From: Sporomusaceae bacterium UBA7701
GTDB taxonomy: Bacteria > Bacillota > Negativicutes > Sporomusales > UBA7701
DNA: 64,000 nt
Assembly: GCA_002482545.1 (NCBI GenBank)
Contig: DLGF01000006.1
Span: 1 to 64,000 of the forward strand
Direction: 5' to 3'
The notes under the pieces: generated by a model
Seen by the model: the letters and a program-made list of their open reading frames with translations, nothing else
Database searches by the model: none
Told to the model about the DNA's origin: nothing
Made by a program: the position numbers and the translations under genes
Shown: piece after piece, positions 59,589 through 64,000 of the stretch
Layout: every line of letters begins with the position of its first letter
Numbering within the stretch: the first letter of the stretch is position 1

Positions 59589-59623
59589 CTTGGGACCGGT
59601 CAGTCTTTCGACCGATCCCAAAG
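59589..59623 (-). terminator. tal terminator
   Basis: CTTGGGA-CC-GGTC (from 59589) pairs with GACC-GA-TCCCAAAG (to 59623); the minus strand continues GGATTTTTTC. It lies between tal and glpX, so glpX must have its own promoter in the short gap or depend on read-through. Confidence 0.85.
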
Positions 59624-59636
59624 CATCCAAAATTCC

Positions 59637-60281
59637 CTAGCGATTGGCGTTTTGCCAATCTTCCAAAAAGCGCTTGATTCCTGCATCCGTCAGGGGATGC
59701 CCCAGAGCTGCCGTCAGGACCTTTAAAGGCACGGTGGCGATATGAGCCCCGGCCTGGGCCGCTTGCGTGATATGCATGCCATGGCGGATGCTTGCCGCGA
59801 TAATCTCGGTTTCCAGGCCGTGAATGGCGAAGATATCGGCAATCTCGCTGACCAGTTGAATGCCGTCGTAGCCGATGTCGTCCAGACGCCCCACGAACGG
59901 ACTGACGAAGGTGGCCCCGGCCCGGGCGGCCAACAAGGCCTGATTAATGGAGAATATAAGCGTGACGTTGGTTTTCAGACCTTCAGCGGTAAGGCTCCGT
60001 ACGGTCTTGAGTCCCTCGGCGTTCATGGGAACCTTTATGACCACATTAGGGGCGATCCGGGCGAGCTTCCGGGCTTCTTCCACCATTTCGGCGTGGGTGG
60101 TGCTGACAACCTCGGCGCTGACCGGCCCCGGGCAAATCTCGGCAATCTCCCGGATAACCTTGTGAATGTCCTGCTTTTCCTTGGCGATCAACGAGGGATT
60201 GGTGGTAACACCGGCGAGCACGCCGAGCGCGGCGGCTTCCCGCACATCATTCAGATTCGCACTATCGAGGAAAAATTTCAT
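59637..60281 (-). CDS. tal: Transaldolase, short form (TalC/Fsa-like)
   Basis: A 214-residue TIM-barrel aldolase. The Schiff-base lysine is in VVIKVPMNAEGLKTV, and the start is FFLDSANLNDVREAAALGVLAGVTTNPSL. The Fsa/TalC subfamily has transaldolase or fructose-6-phosphate aldolase activity, which cannot be told apart by eye. In Bacillus the homologue (ywjH) also lies between spo0F and glpX. Confidence 0.93.
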   Translation of the reverse strand: MKFFLDSANLNDVREAAALGVLAGVTTNPSLIAKEKQDIHKVIREIAEICPGPVSAEVVSTTHAEMVEEARKLARIAPNVVIKVPMNAEGLKTVRSLTAEGLKTNVTLIFSINQALLAARAGATFVSPFVGRLDDIGYDGIQLVSEIADIFAIHGLETEIIAASIRHGMHITQAAQAGAHIATVPLKVLTAALGHPLTDAGIKRFLEDWQNANR

Positions 60282-60313
60282 TACTCCGACATCCTCCCTG
60301 TATTTGGACCCGA

Positions 60314-60946
60314 CTAGTGTCGGTGGTGGGTTCGGCGGCCAGGGCCCAGTTCAATCGTCCCCATGGCTTTGACTTCCAATAAATCGGCCTCCGTCGTCGC
60401 GGCAATCATTCGCCGGCCGTCACAATGGCGGCACACCAATTCAACATGGCCGGGCTGAACCTCGGCCTCGATGACGCTGCCTCCGCACCGACAGTATACC
60501 CCGCCTCTTTCGGCAATATCATGGATCTTATTCAGGACTTCAAACATGATCTGGGGGTTCTCTATATAATCATCGTGCGCTACGTCTCTGACGATGCTGT
60601 CGAACTCGCGCCGCTGGTCCGCGATCGCTTTCTCGATGGCCGGGCGGTCACCGCTGAACCCGAGTTCGAGATTGGCGGCAGTGCAGTATAATTTGTCCAC
60701 CCGGCCGGAGCCCGGAGCTGATATATCCACACAGATGATATGGCTGGTCTCGCAGACCACGCACGGAACATCGAGCAGATATTGTTTATGTCCTACACCG
60801 GTAATGGTGGCCTGACGCTGGCCGCAGCTACAGAGAAGTTCCCGGCCTACTGAATTCTTCAAGGCGAAACGGGAAAGGTCATGCATCTGTATCTGTCCGC
60901 AGCGGGAACAATAGAGCGCTAACGTGGCAACGGTGCTTATTAGCAT
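60314..60946 (-). CDS. Cys-rich zinc-ribbon protein, unknown
   Basis: A 210-residue cytoplasmic protein with several CxxC or CxC pairs: YCSRCGQ, LLCSCGQRQ, CVVCETSHIICVD, YCRCGG, CRHCDG. They suggest at least two zinc-binding modules flanking a helical region. No family name comes to mind. The start at 60946 has GGGGGG upstream. It lies between spo0F and tal, where Bacillus has fba, and ends 32 bases before tal, so the two are likely co-transcribed. Confidence 0.75.
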   Translation of the reverse strand: MLISTVATLALYCSRCGQIQMHDLSRFALKNSVGRELLCSCGQRQATITGVGHKQYLLDVPCVVCETSHIICVDISAPGSGRVDKLYCTAANLELGFSGDRPAIEKAIADQRREFDSIVRDVAHDDYIENPQIMFEVLNKIHDIAERGGVYCRCGGSVIEAEVQPGHVELVCRHCDGRRMIAATTEADLLEVKAMGTIELGPGRRTHHRH

Positions 60947-61011
60947 ATTGACCCCCCTTCTCTTACCCATTTCGCCGGTGAGTAAATAAATTCCTGCCGG
61001 CTAAAGGAGAA

Positions 61012-61032
61012 ACACCCGGGATTGCCGGGTGT
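61012..61032 (-). terminator. spo0F terminator
   Basis: ACACCCGG (61012-61019) pairs with CCGGGTGT (61025-61032); the minus strand continues TTCTCCTTT. It lies 7 bases after the spo0F stop. Confidence 0.75.
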
Positions 61033-61039
61033 TCTGAAG

Positions 61040-61438
61040 TCAGCTGATCGCCAGACGGTCAATCACTCCGCCGGTCAGGTTCTTTTGAATCATCTGGCAT
61101 AAGGCAACGATGTCAAAGGGTTTGGTAATATAGTCGGCGGCCCCGATTTCCTTGGCTTCGGTGACCAGATCCAACTCGCCGTATGCCGTCATCATGACTA
61201 CCCTGTCGCCAATGCCGATGCGCTTCATCTCGCGCAGTGTTTCTATGCCATCCATCCCCGGCATCTTCATATCCATCAGGATAACCGCCGGGTGGACATC
61301 CTTGGCTTTCTGCAGCCCGTCATACCCGTTGGCTGCCTCGACCACAGAGTACCCTTCCTCGCTTAACACCTCGATCAATAGCCGCCGAATACCGGGCTGA
61401 TCGTCAATCACCAGTACAACGGGTCTGTTCGTCGTCAT
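61040..61438 (-). CDS. spo0F: Single-domain response regulator, Spo0F-like
   Basis: A 132-residue receiver-only protein. The acidic pair is IDDQPG, the phospho-acceptor Asp56 is in VILMDMKMPGMDG, the switch residue in MMTAYGE and the Lys in ITKPFD. There is no output domain. In Bacillus Spo0F passes phosphate from sporulation kinases to Spo0B; the synteny with tal and glpX supports the same identity. GGAGG site at good distance. A 0A-box-like element precedes it. CheY-like function is the alternative. Confidence 0.87.
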   Translation of the reverse strand: MTTNRPVVLVIDDQPGIRRLLIEVLSEEGYSVVEAANGYDGLQKAKDVHPAVILMDMKMPGMDGIETLREMKRIGIGDRVVMMTAYGELDLVTEAKEIGAADYITKPFDIVALCQMIQKNLTGGVIDRLAIS

Positions 61439-61490
61439 GCTTGATGTACCTCCTGCGACCGAAATTCACCTTTTTGTGTATTCCCCACAC

Positions 61491-61501
61491 ACCGACAAAT
61501 A
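61491..61501 (-). promoter_or_regulatory. 0A-box-like element upstream of spo0F
   Basis: TATTTGTCGGT on the minus strand, identical over 11 bases to the element upstream of spoIIE (36071-36061). In Bacillus both genes respond to Spo0A, whose box is close to TTTGTCGAA. Confidence 0.5.
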
Positions 61502-61546
61502 TCCTCCTAGAAACTGGAATTAATTTACTCTTTTTCGCTTTTCCCC

Positions 61547-63901
61547 TCAATGAATCCATCCGGCCAACTTTGCCTTGGCGTTTCGCAGCATTGCCAACGG
61601 CGCGGCCAGATAGGGGCTGTGGTAGATTTTTAGCGAATATTGGGCCTCGGAGTCGTCATAGGTAAAAAGAATGTCGTTGGCCGGGGTGGGAAGCCCCCAG
61701 GTGGAAAAGACCGGCACTCCATTTTTCAGCACGACAATCCGGTAAGCCTCGTCCCGGAGATAAAGAGGATATTTTACGGTAACCTGGTGAGGATGGCCGG
61801 CGTCGGCGGGAATATCACGCCCCAGCATCTGAATGGGGTATTCCGAAACTCCCCACCAGCCGGACGAGCGGCGCGGCCCGTAGACGGCCACAGGATTGGG
61901 CGCGTAGTAGTCCAGATAAGCCTTGACCAGTTCGGTAGCCGTTGCGAAGCGCAGTAACTCCTTGTCGGAATAGCGTTCCTTCAGATAGGCCAAATGCCGG
62001 TCCAGCACCGCAAACTGGCCGCCCTCGGTGCTGCGCCAGTCTCCCTCACCCAGCATGAACATGGCGTGGGTAAAGCCGACGATGGCATGGATGCCCGGCT
62101 TGATCCGCCCGTCGGCCGTAAAGGCGGCCATTCCCTCATCCGCCTTTTGGTTCATGGCCTCTGCGGAATCATGATCATAGGCGATGAAATTTCGCGGCGT
62201 GGGGCAAAACTCGACAATTCCGATCTGCGTGGGGTCCGTGGCAGCAGCATTGATATCCTGCGGCTTGGTAAAATAGATTTCCCGGCCATAGTCGCCGGCG
62301 GTAATCCCGCCGCGGTTTCCTTCGGCGTCGCTGCCGCCCCGGAGCCCCACCTGGCGGAAGGCCTGGATGCTGATCCGCTCGCTGTCGTCGCCGTTGCCGA
62401 AGTCAAAGGACCCGGCCCGGGCGGTCAAAATTTCCCCCAGCGGCGAAGTCACCGTCGCCTCGTCGATCAGCCGCTGATAATGGTAAAGGAAGCCATTCCG
62501 GCTTGCATAATCGCCAAACCCGCCTTCGGCAGGCAGGGAATGGGCCCAGCCGTGGCGGAGATGATTCGCCCAGATTCCGTCATTGGCCGGATTGTAGGAA
62601 AGCACATTGTCCGGAAGATATGGATCATAATCGGAGTGCAGATGAATCGCGTATTCATGACCCCGGGCAGACTCCTGGCGGACCGACCGGCGAATCTGCG
62701 CCGCGGCCTCGGCCCACTTGCCGGTTGTCGATTGGCCCGCCGCCCAGTCGCTGGCCTTGACCAGCGGCCAGGCGATATAGTGGGTCCAGTAGGCGCCATG
62801 CCGCTCCGCGATCCGGTCGAGGGCCTCCGCCTTATGGACCATCTGTACCGTCAATTCTTCCGGCTGCAGCCAGCTGTCGCGGTTGCCCCAAGCCGAACCG
62901 TAGCCGGCGGAGTCAATGGCTTCCAAATCTTCCGTCATAACATAAAATACCGTACCCGGTCGGGTGTCGGACACCGACACCCGAGTCGCCTCCGGTGTCG
63001 CCTCGCCGTTGACTGCAAAGCCGAGGACCCACGGTTGGCCGAAATTGACGGCATCGGCCCGCCGGGCTTTGGTCTGCCAGGTGAGCAGACGCTTCTCGCC
63101 CGGCGCCAGATCGACGGTCTGGGTAATGTTCCCTTCAGCCGCGACGCCGAACCCATAGGGTTCAATCAAGCTCACAGCCAGGTTTTGCAGCGCGCGGCCG
63201 GTAAGGTTCTCAATCTCGGCGGAAACGGCAAGCACATCGCCGCACCGGGCGGTTGCCGTCCGGCTGCGGGGAGTGATCCGGACCGCCCGGGACGGATTAT
63301 CCTGAAGCTGAAGGGACGTGACCAGCACATGCTGCCCCTGGCCGGCTTCGACGCTCAGCCGGTAGCCGGCGGCGGGGAACGAAGATTGCGGGAACTGGGC
63401 CGCCAGGAGTTGGGCGATATTATCATCAAAGGTGATCCAGCCGCCGGCGTAGTTGGCCTGATATCGCACATCCAGCCATTTCGTCCGGTCTTCCGCCGCC
63501 GGCATCGGGCCGGTGAAAACCCAGCCGACCGTGGCGATCGGCCGTCCTCCCGGGTCGAGGGCGGCAATTTTGATCCGCCCGGTCCCCTGGGTGGACAAAA
63601 ATTGCAGACGGTAGCGGCCCTGGGTATCCGCCGAAGCGGCGGCAGTCTGGCTGTACTCCAGACTGCCGCCGCCTCCCGCGGCCAGTTCAAGAGCCGACTC
63701 AGCGCCCAGAGAGAGACCTTTTACCACCCGGACACTGTTACCGGTCCCTTCTTCCTTTATATTCGCCGGGACTCCCCAGGCCGCGGCCGCTTCCGGCGGC
63801 TGGGGAAGAAGCGGGGCGGCCGGGACCGGAGAAGCCGTCCCGCCGCAGCCCGCCGTCAGGAGCACCGCCGCCGCCAACAAAAACACGCCGAGCTTTCTCA
63901 T
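61547..63901 (-). CDS. Large lipoprotein, unknown function
   Basis: A 784-residue exported protein with a lipobox (LLTAGC, Cys19). Residues 60-200 look like a beta-sandwich or carbohydrate-binding region, about 215-310 like a NEW-type beta domain (GDVLAVSAEIENLTGRALQNLAVSLIEPYG in pattern). The central part (about 320-650) contains HYIAWPLVKASDW and YAIHLHSDYDPY, recalling a (beta/alpha) barrel hydrolase or deacetylase, but no standard catalytic motif is certain. The upstream gene ends 5 bases before the ATG, so an operon extends to the right. A cell-surface polysaccharide role is a guess. Confidence 0.7.
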   Translation of the reverse strand: MRKLGVFLLAAAVLLTAGCGGTASPVPAAPLLPQPPEAAAAWGVPANIKEEGTGNSVRVVKGLSLGAESALELAAGGGGSLEYSQTAAASADTQGRYRLQFLSTQGTGRIKIAALDPGGRPIATVGWVFTGPMPAAEDRTKWLDVRYQANYAGGWITFDDNIAQLLAAQFPQSSFPAAGYRLSVEAGQGQHVLVTSLQLQDNPSRAVRITPRSRTATARCGDVLAVSAEIENLTGRALQNLAVSLIEPYGFGVAAEGNITQTVDLAPGEKRLLTWQTKARRADAVNFGQPWVLGFAVNGEATPEATRVSVSDTRPGTVFYVMTEDLEAIDSAGYGSAWGNRDSWLQPEELTVQMVHKAEALDRIAERHGAYWTHYIAWPLVKASDWAAGQSTTGKWAEAAAQIRRSVRQESARGHEYAIHLHSDYDPYLPDNVLSYNPANDGIWANHLRHGWAHSLPAEGGFGDYASRNGFLYHYQRLIDEATVTSPLGEILTARAGSFDFGNGDDSERISIQAFRQVGLRGGSDAEGNRGGITAGDYGREIYFTKPQDINAAATDPTQIGIVEFCPTPRNFIAYDHDSAEAMNQKADEGMAAFTADGRIKPGIHAIVGFTHAMFMLGEGDWRSTEGGQFAVLDRHLAYLKERYSDKELLRFATATELVKAYLDYYAPNPVAVYGPRRSSGWWGVSEYPIQMLGRDIPADAGHPHQVTVKYPLYLRDEAYRIVVLKNGVPVFSTWGLPTPANDILFTYDDSEAQYSLKIYHSPYLAAPLAMLRNAKAKLAGWIH

Positions 63902-63906
63902 AACCG

Positions 63907-64000
63907 TTACCCCGGCCAGGCCGGCAAGAAGGCCGTGCCGATCAGGGTGACCAGGGCTACAAAGGCCGCCAGCAAGGTCAGCAAGGGTGTGAGGACCACC
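63907..64000 (-). CDS. Partial gene: C-terminal end of a membrane protein
   Basis: The last 30 codons of a gene that enters from the right edge, ending with TAA at 63909-63907. The visible residues are very hydrophobic (VVLTPLLTLLAAFVALVTLIG) and form one membrane segment, ending FLPAWPG. It overlaps the ribosome-site region of the lipoprotein gene and is probably translationally coupled to it. The identity cannot be told. Confidence 0.6.
   Translation of the reverse strand, partial: VVLTPLLTLLAAFVALVTLIGTAFLPAWPG

Noticed and set aside
1..64000. CRISPR arrays, tRNA genes, insertion sequences and prophage genes
   Set aside because: I looked for regularly spaced repeats, T-loop sequences, transposase motifs and phage proteins on both strands and saw none.

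Overview
The window comes from a GC-rich, strictly anaerobic, spore-forming member of the Bacillota (Firmicutes). The evidence is a selenocysteine-dependent D-proline reductase operon (Stickland fermentation), a large set of sporulation genes (spoIIE, spoIID, yabP, yabQ, spoVT, spoVB-like, fin, spo0F), and Firmicutes-type gene order (mfd-spoVT-yabM-yabN and yabP-yabQ-divIC-yabR-spoIIE-tilS-hpt-ftsH). A Sporomusaceae-like or Peptococcaceae-like clostridium fits, but the sequence does not name the species. Almost every gene is on the minus strand.

Layout, left to right. (1) 1-240: tandem promoters and boxA-like leader of an rRNA operon that lies just outside the left edge. (2) 0.5-11.9 kb: proline module. 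PrdR (sigma-54 activator) and a textbook -24/-12 promoter drive prdC-prdA-orf-prdB(Sec)-prdD-prdE-prdF-tauE, followed by a soluble chemoreceptor and an ornithine-cyclodeaminase-family gene. (3) 11.9-15.5 kb: hemL, lysS, greA. (4) 15.7-20.3 kb: a poorly understood cluster with an acyl-ACP-reductase-like enzyme, a so-called quinate dehydrogenase, an HTH regulator with its own palindromic operator, a protein with an HxxEH metal motif, and dusB. (5) 20.4-23.8 kb: birA-bioY-coaX under a BirA operator, then panC. (6) 24-27.4 kb, plus strand: a two-component system and a secreted protein with two internal repeats. (7) 27.5-39.7 kb: ftsH, hpt, tilS, a split ThrE-type exporter, spoIIE, yabR, divIC, yabQ, a lytic transglycosylase, yabP, spoIID. 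(8) 39.8-48.6 kb: phosphate island. A zinc phospholipase C, a diacylglycerol-type glycosyltransferase and a c-di-GMP enzyme form an apparent operon headed by Pho boxes, beside phoR, phoU, pstB and phoP. (9) 48.7-57.5 kb: hup, mazG/yabN, spoVB-like yabM, spoVT, mfd, fin and a PrsW-like membrane protein. (10) 57.6-64 kb: LysM/M23 peptidase, glpX, tal, a Cys-rich unknown, spo0F, and a large lipoprotein with the tail of another gene at the edge.

How the genes work together. L-proline is racemised by PrdF and D-proline is reduced to 5-aminovalerate by PrdA/PrdB, with electrons probably entering through PrdC. PrdR senses the substrate and opens the sigma-54 promoter. PrdD and PrdE look like PrdA cut exactly at its self-cleavage site. 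In the phosphate island, the two Pho-box arrays share the same geometry relative to their -10 hexamers. They suggest that PhoP drives both pstB-phoU and a lipid-remodelling pair: phospholipase C releases phosphate head groups and the glycosyltransferase caps the resulting diacylglycerol. The best candidates for undescribed biology are this PhoP-linked operon and the acyl-ACP-reductase-like/HxxEH cluster at 15.7-19.3 kb.
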